Below are positions 1 through 9,098 of a DNA stretch of 64,000 bases, in pieces. Both the position numbers and the translations under genes were made by a program. How positions within the stretch are numbered: the first letter of the stretch is position 1; each line of letters opens with the position of its first letter. Source of the stretch: RHLJ01 sp965242845 (lineage in GTDB: Bacteria > Bacteroidota > Rhodothermia > Balneolales > Balneolaceae); the NCBI GenBank assembly GCA_965242845.1, contig CBDETC010000003.1, forward strand, positions 1,488,001 through 1,552,000, read 5' to 3'. Below the pieces are notes generated by a model that was given only the letters and a program-made list of their open reading frames with translations, was not told the DNA's origin and did not search any database.

Positions 1-52
1 AAACAGGGATAGTGACATTTACAGTTAAAATAGACGATTAAAAAAGAGAGTT

Positions 53-442
53 ATGACGATTAATAATAAACCATTGGTATTTGTTGTAGAAGATAATGCG
101 GCATACCGCATTTTGATAAGCCGTGTACTCCAGAGCAGAGGCTTCGTAGTTATGGTATTCGAGAATGGTAGAAAAGCAGCAGATATGCTTCGAAATATTA
201 AACCCAGTCTTATTGTTTCTGATATCGAGATGCCTCAAATGGATGGGTTTGAATTCCAGGATTATGTAAAAAAGCATTATGGAGATTCGATTCCTTTCAT
301 CTATTTATCCTCCTCTACAGATGAAGGGGTTCAGAAGAAAGCACACTTAATGGGGGCTACCAAGATGCTAAATAAACCTGTGTCGCCAGAAGACTTAACA
401 AAAGCGATCGACCTGGTATTGTACTCACACTCCCATCAATAA
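53..442 (+). CDS. Stand-alone response-regulator receiver protein
   Basis: A 129-residue CheY-like receiver domain with no output domain. The acidic pocket (E13, D14), the phosphoacceptor D57 in SDIEMPQMDGFE, the switch S86/S87 and the conserved K108 in NKPV are all present, so it should be phosphorylatable. Such single-domain regulators act by docking on partner proteins or as phosphorelay intermediates. No histidine kinase lies next to it within the window, and the gene upstream is outside it, so the partner is unknown. The start follows a weak purine-rich stretch (agagag) about 6 bases upstream. Confidence 0.9.
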   Translation: MTINNKPLVFVVEDNAAYRILISRVLQSRGFVVMVFENGRKAADMLRNIKPSLIVSDIEMPQMDGFEFQDYVKKHYGDSIPFIYLSSSTDEGVQKKAHLMGATKMLNKPVSPEDLTKAIDLVLYSHSHQ

Positions 443-525
443 TCCTTTCATTTAAAGATGGGGTAGAGTAAGTTAATTCGCGTTCTGGATCAGAAACTTT
501 AAGGGAGTTCTTAAACTTTTACTGA

Positions 526-579
526 GGTCATTCCTGCGAAAGCAGGAATCTAGATTCCGGCCTTCGCCGCGGAATGACA
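526..579. repeat. REP-like intergenic palindrome (GTCATTCC family)
   Basis: An imperfect inverted repeat opens with GTCATTCCTGCG and closes with CGCGGAATGAC; an internal GCAGGAATC/GATTCC pair makes a second nested stem. It lies between the receiver gene and recO. Related elements with the same outer ends (GTCATTC...GAATGAC or GTCATCC...GGATGAC) recur near 19.7, 39.4, 47.0 and 60.6 kb, always outside genes. Confidence 0.65.
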
Positions 580-630
580 TTATTTATCTTTAGAAAATGT
601 TCCTATCCCATATTTACGTTTAGTTAAATT

Positions 631-1368
631 ATGATTACTCATACTCAGGTTATTGTTCTTCGCACGGTAGATTACCAGGAATCGAGTAAAATCATTACCG
701 TATTAAGCAAAGAACATGGCAAAATAGCTTTAATAGCAAGGGGAGCAAAAAAGCCAAAAAATAAGCTTAGAGGGGCTATAGAGGTAGGTAATATCCTGGA
801 CGTTGTGTACTACTATAAATCATCGAGAACAGTACAGAATCTCACTGAAGCTTCTATTTCTTTTTCAAGTGACTCATTCAGAATGGACCTGGAAAAGGCT
901 TCTATACTTTATACCGCTCTTGAGTTGATTAACCAAATGGTCCATGAAAATGAAGTTAATCCGGGCTTTTATACTTTTTTAAATACGTTTATTCCCTGGT
1001 TAGCAAAGCGCGAACAAGCAATACCTTCGATAATATGCTATGCGCAAATACGCTGTGCCGAATTAGGAGGTTTTCAGTTGCACGATGTAAATACGGATTT
1101 AAGCCAGCCTGTGTACTTTAATATCACGGAAGGAGCGATTTCAAATGCAATTGATTCGGAACTTTCGTATAAATTAACCGTCTTACAAGCGCGTTTTTTA
1201 AAACAATCGATACATTCAAGGCAAAAAGATATTTTCAACATTGCATTGTCGGGGCAGGAACTAAAACAACTTATCCGGCATTTAGATGTTTACTTTATGT
1301 ACCACGTCGAAGGTTTTAAAGAACGAAAGTCAGACGTAGTTTTTGAACAGCTGTTGAAGGATATCTAA
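631..1368 (+). CDS. recO: DNA repair protein RecO
   Basis: RecO helps RecR load RecA on SSB-coated single-stranded DNA in the RecFOR recombination pathway. The 245-residue length is normal. The N-terminal OB-fold is recognisable from the start (VIVLRTVDYQESSKIITVLSKE, then IARGAKKPKNKLRGAIE), followed by the helical domain. The four-cysteine zinc motif found in many RecO proteins near residues 150-175 is absent; only isolated cysteines occur (IICYAQIRCAELGG). The stop codon overlaps the start of htrA by one base, so the two are co-transcribed and probably translationally coupled. Confidence 0.9.
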   Translation: MITHTQVIVLRTVDYQESSKIITVLSKEHGKIALIARGAKKPKNKLRGAIEVGNILDVVYYYKSSRTVQNLTEASISFSSDSFRMDLEKASILYTALELINQMVHENEVNPGFYTFLNTFIPWLAKREQAIPSIICYAQIRCAELGGFQLHDVNTDLSQPVYFNITEGAISNAIDSELSYKLTVLQARFLKQSIHSRQKDIFNIALSGQELKQLIRHLDVYFMYHVEGFKERKSDVVFEQLLKDI

Positions 1369-2891
1369 TGAAAAGAAGAGATTTTTACTTAACCGCCCTG
1401 CTCCTCATTTTAGTTGGTGTAGCCATGGGAACCATTTTCGCATTATATAGCATAAACCCCGATTTGGCCCCACTTGCTGAGGTAAAAGTAACAGAAGTCA
1501 AAAAAAGTGATAGACCCTTTATCAGCGAAGATGAATTAGCCAAATATGATACTCGTTTCGTTTTTAAGAGTATTGCTGAAGAGGTTACTCCAACCGTAGT
1601 TTATATCGAAACCATCATTCCTGTGGATGTTCCCGATGATGAAAACCATAGTTTTTCTGAAAACCTATGGGATCGAATAGTACCCAGAAGAGCTCGTACA
1701 GTAGGGTCGGGAGTAGTAATAACAACAGATGGATACATTCTTACTAATTATCATGTAATAGAAGGGGCGGTTAGAAACGGATTAAAAGTAGTCCTTAATG
1801 ACAAAAGGGAATTTGATGCAGTGCTCGTTGGACAAGATCCCAGTACCGATTTAGCCGTTATTAAAATTAATGCATCAGGGTTAAAAGCAGTTACAGTGGG
1901 CAACTCCGATACTGTTGATGTAGGAGAGTGGGTATTAGCTATTGGGAATCCATTTAGATTACGTTCGACAGTAACTGCGGGGATAGTAAGCGCATTGAGT
2001 AGGGATGTACAGATTATCAATGACAGAATGCGCATTGAGAGTTTTATTCAAACTGATGCAGCTATCAATAAAGGCAATAGTGGGGGAGCGCTAGTAAATA
2101 TAAGCGGACAGTTGGTAGGTATTAATACTGCTATTGCTTCTCAAAGTGGGGCGTATCAGGGATATGGATTTGCTGTTCCCAGTAATCTTGCAATCAAAGT
2201 AGCTACAGATATTATCCAGTTTGGAGAGGTAAAAAGAGCTCTTTTAGGAGTTAGCATTGCTTCAGTAGATTATGATCGGGCATTAGATTTAGGACTCGAA
2301 GAGGTTCGTGGAGTAGAAATACTTTCGGTAAGTAGAGATGGCGCAGCGGCGTTATCCGGTTTATTACCTGGTGATATTGTATTTGAAGTAAACGATCAGC
2401 CCGTAAATGAATCCAATGAATTGCAGGAAAAAGTGGCGGTTCTTCGACCTGGAGATTTTGTTGATCTACTGATCTGGAGAAAAGGAAAAGAATTTAAAAC
2501 AAGTGTCCTTCTAAAAATGCTTGAGCCCGATCCAGCTGAAGAATTAGCATTTGAAGACGAGTCGATTGTGCCCAATGAAATACCTGAAGGTGAAAATACC
2601 GGAGTAGAAGTCCAGGAATTTGATTTAGGGTTTAGAGTAATGGCTCTTTCAAAGCCCGAGAATGAAGAGCAATTTGATCTGATTATTACTCATGTATATA
2701 AATATTCAGAAGCCTGGAATCGTGGTTTAAGAGAAAATCAAAAAATCCTGGCTGTTGATGAAGAAACAGTTGAAGATATCCAATCTTTAAAAGACCTTAT
2801 CTCCCGAAAGTTAATTGATCAACGTTCGGTGATCCTTGAAGTAGTAAATGAAGAAAACGCAAAGGGTTATATCGAGCTAGAAAGGAATTAA
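1368..2891 (+). CDS. HtrA/DegP-type periplasmic serine protease
   Basis: This is a 507-residue trypsin-fold protease with PDZ domains for periplasmic protein quality control. An N-terminal hydrophobic segment (residues 8-27) acts as signal or anchor; there is no clear cleavage site. The catalytic triad is visible: H129 in NYHVIEGA, D161 in STDLAV and S238 in GNSGGAL. A first PDZ domain follows (about residues 275-370, with a GDIVFEVNDQPV core), then an acidic linker, then a second PDZ-like region near residues 415-505 (ILAVDEETVEDIQSLKDLI). It is translationally linked to recO upstream and abuts the lipoprotein gene downstream without a gap. Confidence 0.93.
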   Translation: MKRRDFYLTALLLILVGVAMGTIFALYSINPDLAPLAEVKVTEVKKSDRPFISEDELAKYDTRFVFKSIAEEVTPTVVYIETIIPVDVPDDENHSFSENLWDRIVPRRARTVGSGVVITTDGYILTNYHVIEGAVRNGLKVVLNDKREFDAVLVGQDPSTDLAVIKINASGLKAVTVGNSDTVDVGEWVLAIGNPFRLRSTVTAGIVSALSRDVQIINDRMRIESFIQTDAAINKGNSGGALVNISGQLVGINTAIASQSGAYQGYGFAVPSNLAIKVATDIIQFGEVKRALLGVSIASVDYDRALDLGLEEVRGVEILSVSRDGAAALSGLLPGDIVFEVNDQPVNESNELQEKVAVLRPGDFVDLLIWRKGKEFKTSVLLKMLEPDPAEELAFEDESIVPNEIPEGENTGVEVQEFDLGFRVMALSKPENEEQFDLIITHVYKYSEAWNRGLRENQKILAVDEETVEDIQSLKDLISRKLIDQRSVILEVVNEENAKGYIELERN

Positions 2892-3425
2892 ATGAATAAA
2901 TATACGTACGGGGTGCTCTCAATAATTGCTCTTTTTGTAGCATCAGCTTGCTCTTCTTCCGTTCCTACTGTCGGTACTACCACTTCTTCAAATTCACTAT
3001 TTCCAGGCTGGTACAATCAGTCAGGCTTTATAACTGACAGCTTAGGTTATGCAGGATATGCTACAGCGGTAGCGTCAGATTCTTTAACTGCAATACAACG
3101 AGCGGAATCACAAGCCCGGATAAGTCTTGGCAAAAACCTTGGTGAGGTAACAGAAGATATCCGTCGTGAACTCGAAAACGGTGGTTCTACGAGTGTTGGC
3201 AATACCGATTTCATCATCATTTTAAGAACTGCTCATACAGGGCTCGAAAGTGCATCAGAATTAACCAGGTCAGTAGCTGCAAAAACAGATGGTTACTATC
3301 GTGGTTTTGCAAAGGTTGAGATTTCTAGATCGGAGGCAGGTGCTACTTTGGAAAGAGGCTTTACAGGTCATCCACGATACTGGGGTGAGTTTTCCTCGTC
3401 AGAAGCATATAAAAGCAGCTTCTAA
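2892..3425 (+). CDS. LPP20-like lipoprotein
   Basis: A 177-residue predicted outer-membrane or periplasmic lipoprotein. The signal peptide ends in a lipobox (VASAC, modified cysteine C20). The mature part has the LPP20-type pattern: GYAGYATAVASDSLTAIQRAESQARISLGKNL resembles the repeated Ala/Gln/Arg helix of that domain, followed by a strand-rich region ending YYRGFAKVEI. The biochemical role of the family is not established. The start codon directly follows the htrA stop, so it is the last gene of the recO-htrA operon. The LPP20 assignment is from pattern, not a profile search. Confidence 0.7.
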   Translation: MNKYTYGVLSIIALFVASACSSSVPTVGTTTSSNSLFPGWYNQSGFITDSLGYAGYATAVASDSLTAIQRAESQARISLGKNLGEVTEDIRRELENGGSTSVGNTDFIIILRTAHTGLESASELTRSVAAKTDGYYRGFAKVEISRSEAGATLERGFTGHPRYWGEFSSSEAYKSSF

Positions 3426-3470
3426 TACCATTTCTTGTTTTTACAAAACACAGCTTTCTAAAGAATAAAT

Positions 3471-3516
3471 TAAGCTGTTTATTCAAGCCATCGTTTAATT
3501 GTAAATAAACAGCTTA
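3471..3516 (+). promoter_or_regulatory. Perfect 13-bp inverted repeat ending 1 nt before a start codon
   Basis: TAAGCTGTTTATT (3471-3483) pairs perfectly with AATAAACAGCTTA (3504-3516), with a 20-nt loop. The right arm ends one base before the ATG at 3518, so in mRNA the stem would cover the ribosome-binding region of the first amidohydrolase gene, which has no evident Shine-Dalgarno sequence. It could be a translational control hairpin, a protein-binding operator, or the terminator of the upstream operon. No poly-T tract follows, which argues against simple termination. Confidence 0.55.
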
Positions 3517-3517
3517 T

Positions 3518-4834
3518 ATGAAACCTTTACGTTCATTATCGGCTGTGCTGGTGGTCATCTTAATTTTAGGGATGGGGTTACACGCCCAGGAGGCTCCGGC
3601 ATATGCCTTAACAAATGTTACTATCCATAACTCGGATGGTACAACAACCGAGTCAGGCACTATTGTTTGGCGAGATGGGATTATCGAAGCGATAGGCTCT
3701 CGAGTAGTAGTTCCATTTGATGCATATGAAGTTAATCTTGGAGATTCCCTCCATATATATCCCGGATTTATAGATGGCTTTACAACCTGGGGAAGCCCTA
3801 AGCCTCCATCCGATTTAGAACGACTTCCAAGACCGGGAGAACCACCTTATGATCGGGCAGGAGTTCAACCAGAAAGAGTACCTTCTCAAATGATGATCGA
3901 TGACAAGGATTTTGAAGCCGCTATGAAAGCTGGTTTCACTACAGCTGCTTTAGGCTTAGATGGAAATATGTTATCTGGAAAAGTGGAGGTATTCACACTT
4001 TCACCTAATGATGTGAAAGCAAATCTTTTTGGAGAGGAAATAGCACTACATGGAAGTTTTTCTAGTGCACCAGGCGGATGGAGTACTGGAGCTTATCCTT
4101 CTACACAAATGGGGGTAATGGCAAAATTTCGACAAGTGATGTACGATGCTGAAGCTCTAAAGACGCACATGGAATACCATACCACTAACCCGGAAATGCC
4201 GGCGCCAAACAGGAGTGAAGTTCTGGAAGCGATGTTTCCATTAATAGATAAATCCAAGCCGTTGTTCTTTACAGTAAACAGCAAAGAAAATATAGAGCGG
4301 ATGTTCTCTTATCAGGATGAGTTTGGTTTTGACATAGTAATAGTATCCGGTAAAGAGGCTTATGCTAAAGCAGATGAGTTGAAGGAAAGAAATATCCCTG
4401 TTTTGGTAAGTATCAATGTGAATGATGCTCCAAAATGGTATAACGCTGAGCCCGATACCAGTGCAGATAAAGAAGAGCTTTCAGATGAAGAGCAGATTTT
4501 CCGGGATAGAAGAATAGAAGCCTGGAAAGACGAAGTAATGAACATCAAAAGACTTATGGATGCAGGCGTTCAAGTAGGATATTCTTCTTTCGATCTGGCT
4601 TTAAAAGATCTTTCCAAAAAAGTGAAGATTCTTATTGATGAAGGAGGACTCACCGAAGAAGACCTCATCAAATTAATGACTACCAATACTGCTGAGATTC
4701 TTGAAATCGGAGATAGTTTTGGTGAATTGAAGGTAGGTATGAATGCCAGCTTTACGGTATTTGATATGCCTATGATGGATAAGAAGGCAAAAGCCGTATC
4801 CAGTGTAAGCAATGGCAATATCGTAGAGTTTTAA
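3518..4834 (+). CDS. Secreted amidohydrolase-fold protein lacking metal ligands
   Basis: A 438-residue protein with a signal peptide (MKPLRSLSAVLVVILILGMGLHAQ). The amidohydrolase composite fold is recognisable: an N-terminal beta-sandwich strand pattern (ALTNVTIHNSDGTT...IVWRDGIIEAIGS), then YPGFIDGF, and a C-terminal end MTTNTAEILEIGDSFGELKVGMNASFTVFD. The hallmark HxH after the GFID strand is replaced by FTTWGS, and no later His/His/Asp metal set is visible, so it is probably not a hydrolase itself. It is followed after 15 bases by an intact paralog. Plausible roles are a structural partner or substrate-binding subunit of that enzyme; this is inference. Confidence 0.8.
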   Translation: MKPLRSLSAVLVVILILGMGLHAQEAPAYALTNVTIHNSDGTTTESGTIVWRDGIIEAIGSRVVVPFDAYEVNLGDSLHIYPGFIDGFTTWGSPKPPSDLERLPRPGEPPYDRAGVQPERVPSQMMIDDKDFEAAMKAGFTTAALGLDGNMLSGKVEVFTLSPNDVKANLFGEEIALHGSFSSAPGGWSTGAYPSTQMGVMAKFRQVMYDAEALKTHMEYHTTNPEMPAPNRSEVLEAMFPLIDKSKPLFFTVNSKENIERMFSYQDEFGFDIVIVSGKEAYAKADELKERNIPVLVSINVNDAPKWYNAEPDTSADKEELSDEEQIFRDRRIEAWKDEVMNIKRLMDAGVQVGYSSFDLALKDLSKKVKILIDEGGLTEEDLIKLMTTNTAEILEIGDSFGELKVGMNASFTVFDMPMMDKKAKAVSSVSNGNIVEF

Positions 4835-4849
4835 TAGGAGATACAGATC

Positions 4850-6253
4850 ATGAAAAAAAGTCTATTATTAATATTGGCACTTTTTACTGTTGGTAGCCTT
4901 CAGGCCCAGGAAACAGGATCGGTGCTAATAAAAAATGCAACAGTGATTACCATTACTAACGGAGATTTAGAAAATACAGATGTATTAATCCGTGATGGTA
5001 AAATTGCAAGAATAGGTCAAAATCTATCCGCTCCCAGAGGAGTAGAGACAATTGACGCGACTGGTAAATTTTTGAGCCCTGGCATAATTGATGCACACTC
5101 TCATTTAAATACAGTGAGTACCAATGAATCCAGGAATCCTGTTACTGCTGAAGTAACAATGGAAGAGTCGGTTAACCCAAATGATATTTCTATATATCGA
5201 GCAATTGCAGGGGGAACAACCAGTATTCATCTAATGCATGGTTCTGCTAATGTAATTGGCGGGCAGGGAGAAACCTTAAAACTTCGATATGGAGCTACTC
5301 AGGACGGAATGAGATTGGATGGCGCCCCAAGAACTATCAAATTTGCACTAGGCGAGAATCCTACTCGTGTTCACGGGCAGGGGAGTGGGATTCATCCTCG
5401 AACCAGAATGTCTGTTGAACAGGTAATTCGTGAGCATTTTGATATGGCCATTGATTACAAAAGAAACAGGGAAGAGTATCTCGCAGCAAAAGAAACTTAT
5501 GACAGAAGAAAGCGAGGGGTACCACCGGTACCAGTTGCAAAAAACCTGCGCATGGAAGTGCTAAGTGATATTCTGGATGGTGAAATACTTGTTCATTGTC
5601 ACTCCTACAGATCAGATGAAATTTTGATGCTTATGAGAGTATTCAATGACTATGGAGTAAAAAACTACACTTTCCAGCATGCGAACGAAGCATTTAAGGT
5701 AGCTCCTGAATTAGCTAAAAATGGTGCTCATACCTCAATCTTTGCCGATTGGTGGGCCTATAAATTTGAAGTGTATTATTCCACAGCATATAACGCTACT
5801 ATTCTAAATGAAAATGGAGTTACCAATAGTATCAATAGCGATAGCGATGAGTTGATTAGGCACCTAAATCATGAAACCGCAAAAACGGTTAGGTATGGTC
5901 AAACTTCAGTAGATGACGCTTTAAAAATGATCACCATCAACCCGGCTATCCAGCTTGGAATAGAAGATAGAGTGGGAAGTATTGAAGAAGGAAAAGATGG
6001 GGATGTGGTAATTTGGAGTGGCCATCCTATTAGTATCTACAGCAAAGTGGAGCAGACTTATATTGACGGGAAGAAATACTTTGATCTTGCTGAGGACCAG
6101 GCTGATATGAGAATTTCAGTGAATCCAAATCAAGACTTCGAAGCAGCTTCCTTTTCCACGGAAATCCTTGCGGGGCGTCATGTAGATGCCTGTATGGAAG
6201 ATGCTTTCATTCTGTTTGAAGAAACAACCAGTCACAATCACAGTCATGAGTAA
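4850..6253 (+). CDS. Secreted metal-dependent amidohydrolase
   Basis: A 467-residue predicted periplasmic amidohydrolase with a signal peptide ending LQAQ. The metal centre is intact: H83 and H85 in DAHSH, a candidate bridging K164 (IKFALGEN), H249/H251 in VHCHSY, H277 in FQHANE, and D331 in INSDSDE. The C-terminus has the MITINPAIQLGIEDRVGSIEEGKDGDVVIWSG signature of imidazolonepropionase/dipeptidase-like members. The exact substrate cannot be told; cyclic amides or peptides are likely in this family. It sits between two metal-free paralogs, with a good ribosome-binding site (ataggag) at 4834-4840. The three genes form one operon ending at the terminator at 7584. Confidence 0.9.
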   Translation: MKKSLLLILALFTVGSLQAQETGSVLIKNATVITITNGDLENTDVLIRDGKIARIGQNLSAPRGVETIDATGKFLSPGIIDAHSHLNTVSTNESRNPVTAEVTMEESVNPNDISIYRAIAGGTTSIHLMHGSANVIGGQGETLKLRYGATQDGMRLDGAPRTIKFALGENPTRVHGQGSGIHPRTRMSVEQVIREHFDMAIDYKRNREEYLAAKETYDRRKRGVPPVPVAKNLRMEVLSDILDGEILVHCHSYRSDEILMLMRVFNDYGVKNYTFQHANEAFKVAPELAKNGAHTSIFADWWAYKFEVYYSTAYNATILNENGVTNSINSDSDELIRHLNHETAKTVRYGQTSVDDALKMITINPAIQLGIEDRVGSIEEGKDGDVVIWSGHPISIYSKVEQTYIDGKKYFDLAEDQADMRISVNPNQDFEAASFSTEILAGRHVDACMEDAFILFEETTSHNHSHE

Positions 6254-6263
6254 GGAGATAATC

Positions 6264-7580
6264 ATGAGATCATTTACTAAATACCTACTTACGATTTTAT
6301 TGGTTGCTAGTCTGGGTTCAGCTAGTGCTCAGATCACAGAGAAACCAGGGTTTGGAAAGTTTGCAATTACTGGAGCCACTATTCATACAGTAACAAATGG
6401 AACCATAGAAAATGGGGTAGTACTCATTGAAGGTAATTACATCACTGTTGTAAATAATAATGCCAGGGTTCCGGCTGATTTCACCGTAATCGAAGCAAAT
6501 GGTAAACATGTTTATCCGGGCTTTATGGATTCAGGTAGCCAGATTGGACTAGTTGAGATCAATGCAGTTCCTGTTACAGTAGATAGCCGTGAAGTTGGCA
6601 ACTTTAATCCAAACGTGGTCGCCTTTACTGCATTCAATCCGCATAGTGCAGCGATTCCTGTTACCCGGGTAAGTGGAGTTACTCATGTTATGACGGCTCC
6701 ATCAACGGGGCGGATTTCAGGTCAGGGTTCCATCATGAATCTTTGGGGGTATTCTCCTGATTCAATGGCAATTGATGCCAATGCCGGGATGATTGTATCA
6801 TGGCCAACATCCGGATCTCGTGGTGGTTTTGACCGCAGAAGTGAAAAGGAGATTCGTGAGCAATTTGAAGAGCAGGTTAAAGAACTGGACGATATGCTAG
6901 ACAAAGCTCGGTTCTATAATGCAATGATGACTGCTTATGAAAATGACCCTTCTGGGAAAGAAAGGCCAGATAAGAACATCTATATGGATTCGATGCGGGA
7001 GACAGTACGTGGTGAAACACCAGTAGTAATTGGCGTTACTCGCGAGAAAGATATCCTTGAAGCAATTAAATGGGCTACTGACGAAAAGAATAAAGATCTA
7101 AATGTAATCTTCTATAACGTGCAGGAAGGCTGGCGAGTAGCGGATGAAATTGCCGAAGCCGGAATACCAGTTCTTGTTAAAGCTCTTTATTTGCCAGTTA
7201 GATCTTACGATCATGTTCATCGTCCGTATGAAAATGCAGGAGCATTACACAAAGCAGGGGTGAAGGTCGCAATCATATCTGGTGAGATTGAAAATGTGCG
7301 AAATCTATCTTTTGAAGCAGGTTATGCTGCAGCTTATGGGTTAGGGGTAGAGGAAGCATTAAAAGCTGTAACTATCAATCCGGCTGAAATTTTTGGGATT
7401 GATGATATGTATGGATCTATAGAAGCAGGAAAGATTGCTAATCTGTTTATCTCTGATGGAGATCCTTTTGAACCAGTAACCCAGATTGAACATGTATTCA
7501 TCAACGGTTATAAGGTTCCTATGGTAAGCAGGCATACTCAATTGTATGAGGAATTCCTTGATAGAGATTCTGTGGAGTAA
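6264..7580 (+). CDS. Secreted amidohydrolase-fold protein lacking metal ligands
   Basis: A 438-residue protein. The start at 6264 is chosen over an upstream in-frame ATG at 6186 because it is preceded by taaggag, begins a proper signal peptide (MRSFTKYLLTILLVASLGSASAQ) and avoids a long overlap. The fold is again that of an amidohydrolase (FAITGATIHTVTNGTIENGVVLIEG, VYPGFMDSG at the usual HxH strand, and a C-terminal TINPAEIFGIDDMYGSIEAGKIANLFISDGDPFEP). HxH is replaced by SGSQ and no other metal set is apparent. It therefore looks catalytically dead, like the first gene of the trio, and may act in a complex with the middle enzyme. Confidence 0.8.
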   Translation: MRSFTKYLLTILLVASLGSASAQITEKPGFGKFAITGATIHTVTNGTIENGVVLIEGNYITVVNNNARVPADFTVIEANGKHVYPGFMDSGSQIGLVEINAVPVTVDSREVGNFNPNVVAFTAFNPHSAAIPVTRVSGVTHVMTAPSTGRISGQGSIMNLWGYSPDSMAIDANAGMIVSWPTSGSRGGFDRRSEKEIREQFEEQVKELDDMLDKARFYNAMMTAYENDPSGKERPDKNIYMDSMRETVRGETPVVIGVTREKDILEAIKWATDEKNKDLNVIFYNVQEGWRVADEIAEAGIPVLVKALYLPVRSYDHVHRPYENAGALHKAGVKVAIISGEIENVRNLSFEAGYAAAYGLGVEEALKAVTINPAEIFGIDDMYGSIEAGKIANLFISDGDPFEPVTQIEHVFINGYKVPMVSRHTQLYEEFLDRDSVE

Positions 7581-7583
7581 TTC

Positions 7584-7616
7584 AAAAAAAGCCGATCAAA
7601 TTGATCGGCTTTTTTT
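7584..7616 (+). terminator. Rho-independent terminator of the amidohydrolase operon
   Basis: GCCGATCAA pairs with TTGATCGGC as a perfect 9-bp stem with almost no loop, flanked by an A-run upstream and seven T residues downstream. It starts 4 bases after the stop codon of the third amidohydrolase-fold gene. The A-run makes it potentially bidirectional. Confidence 0.9.
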
Positions 7617-7676
7617 CTTCATACCTAATTAAATAATCCCGATATTCGAATCATAATTTACTGAAAGAGAAAATAC

Positions 7677-9047
7677 GTGAAGGAATTTATACGAATTGCA
7701 TCTGGGCAAGGCTTCTGGGGTGACCTCCCGAATGCTCCAGTAAAACAAGTAAAAAACGGCCCTATTGATTATTTGGTGATGGACTACCTTGCCGAGGTGA
7801 CCATGTCTATCATGCAAAAACAAAAAATGAAAAACCCTGATTGGGGGTATGCTCGGGACTTTGTACAGGTTATCAGTCAAATCTTACCAGAGATAAGCGA
7901 GCAGGGGGTTAAGGTAATCAGTAATGCTGGTGGGGTAAATCCACTGGCTTGTAAAGATGAGATTTTAAAAGTTGCCAGAGAAGCTGGTTACACCAACATA
8001 AAGGTGGCTGTGCTAGATGGGGATAATATCCTTCCAGATATAGATGAATTGATAAGCAATGGCCATCCATTGAATAATATGGATACCGGAGAACCTATAT
8101 CAACTGTAAAGGATAACCTGTTGAGTGCCAATGTTTATTTTGGGTGTAGAGGTATTGTTGAAGCACTTGAGTTAGGAGCTGATGTGATTGTTACTGGCAG
8201 GGTGACTGACACAGGACTTACTTTGGCTCCAATGATTTATGAGTTTGGTTGGGACTTCGAAGATTTTGACAAAGTTTCTGTTGGAACTATAGCCGGTCAT
8301 ATTCTGGAATGTGGAGCACAGGCATCCGGAGGCAACTTTACGGATTGGGAAAAAGTGGATGATTTCTCAAATATTGGTTTCCCTATTGTTGAAGCATATC
8401 CAAATGGAGAGTTTTTTGTTACTAAGCACGAGGGAACCGGAGGACTCGTAAGTGCTCAAACGGTAAAAGAACAGTTGCTCTATGAAATTGGAAACCCAGA
8501 GGAATATATTACTCCAGATGTTGTAGCTGATTTCACTTCCATACATGTTGAAGATATAGCTCCGGACAGGGTTAAAGTATTTGGCATTACAGGATTGCCG
8601 GTAACTGAATTCTATAAAGTATCAGCTAGTTATAATAGCGGGTACAAACTCTCTGCTACGCTCGTCTACAGCTGGCCAGATGCTTTGAAAAAAGCTCAAA
8701 AAGGAGCCGAGATTCTGGAGCAAAGGGCAGAAGAACTTGGACTCAAGATTGATGAGTTTAACAAAGAGTTTATTGGGTACAATGGTACTACTGAAAAACC
8801 GGTAGGTGAGCATGTAAACGTCGAGGAGTTTGATGAGATACAAATGAGGGTTTCAGTAATGGGACCGAATAGAAAAGATATCGATCGATTTGGGATGGAA
8901 ATTGCACCGTTAATTTTAACCGGACCTAGCGGTGTTACGGGTTTTGCAGGAGGGCGCCCAAAAGCGAGCGAGGTAGTAGCATACTGGCCAGCATTATTAA
9001 GAAAAGAAGCAGTAGAATATCGAGTTACTCTTTTCAGTATAGATTAA
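7677..9047 (+). CDS. AtuA-family (DUF1446) protein
   Basis: A 456-residue cytoplasmic protein of the acyclic terpene utilisation AtuA/DUF1446 family, recognised by IRIASGQGFWGD at the N-terminus, the ISNAGGVNP stretch, the VTGRVTDTGLTLAPMIYEF core and the C-terminal ITGPSGVTGFAGGRPKASEVVAYWPALL. In Pseudomonas, AtuA belongs to the acyclic terpene (citronellol/geranyl-CoA) catabolic cluster, but its own reaction is not defined, and no other atu gene is nearby here. Translation starts at GTG (7677), shortly after a purine-rich gaaagagaaa. It is a single gene between a terminator and the ABC exporter gene. Confidence 0.85.
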   Translation: MKEFIRIASGQGFWGDLPNAPVKQVKNGPIDYLVMDYLAEVTMSIMQKQKMKNPDWGYARDFVQVISQILPEISEQGVKVISNAGGVNPLACKDEILKVAREAGYTNIKVAVLDGDNILPDIDELISNGHPLNNMDTGEPISTVKDNLLSANVYFGCRGIVEALELGADVIVTGRVTDTGLTLAPMIYEFGWDFEDFDKVSVGTIAGHILECGAQASGGNFTDWEKVDDFSNIGFPIVEAYPNGEFFVTKHEGTGGLVSAQTVKEQLLYEIGNPEEYITPDVVADFTSIHVEDIAPDRVKVFGITGLPVTEFYKVSASYNSGYKLSATLVYSWPDALKKAQKGAEILEQRAEELGLKIDEFNKEFIGYNGTTEKPVGEHVNVEEFDEIQMRVSVMGPNRKDIDRFGMEIAPLILTGPSGVTGFAGGRPKASEVVAYWPALLRKEAVEYRVTLFSID

Positions 9048-9098
9048 GTACAATATCATTTTATTAAAGTAGTTCAACTAAGGAAGTAAATATTATTA

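Noticed and set aside
6186..6263. Earlier start for the third amidohydrolase-fold gene
   Set aside because: It would overlap the preceding gene by 68 nt and displace the signal peptide; the ATG at 6264 has a proper ribosome-binding site.
7677..9047. A terpene-degradation cluster around the AtuA-family gene
   Set aside because: No other atu-type gene (carboxylase, dehydrogenase, acyl-CoA enzymes) is adjacent; the neighbour genes are transport and RNA-related.
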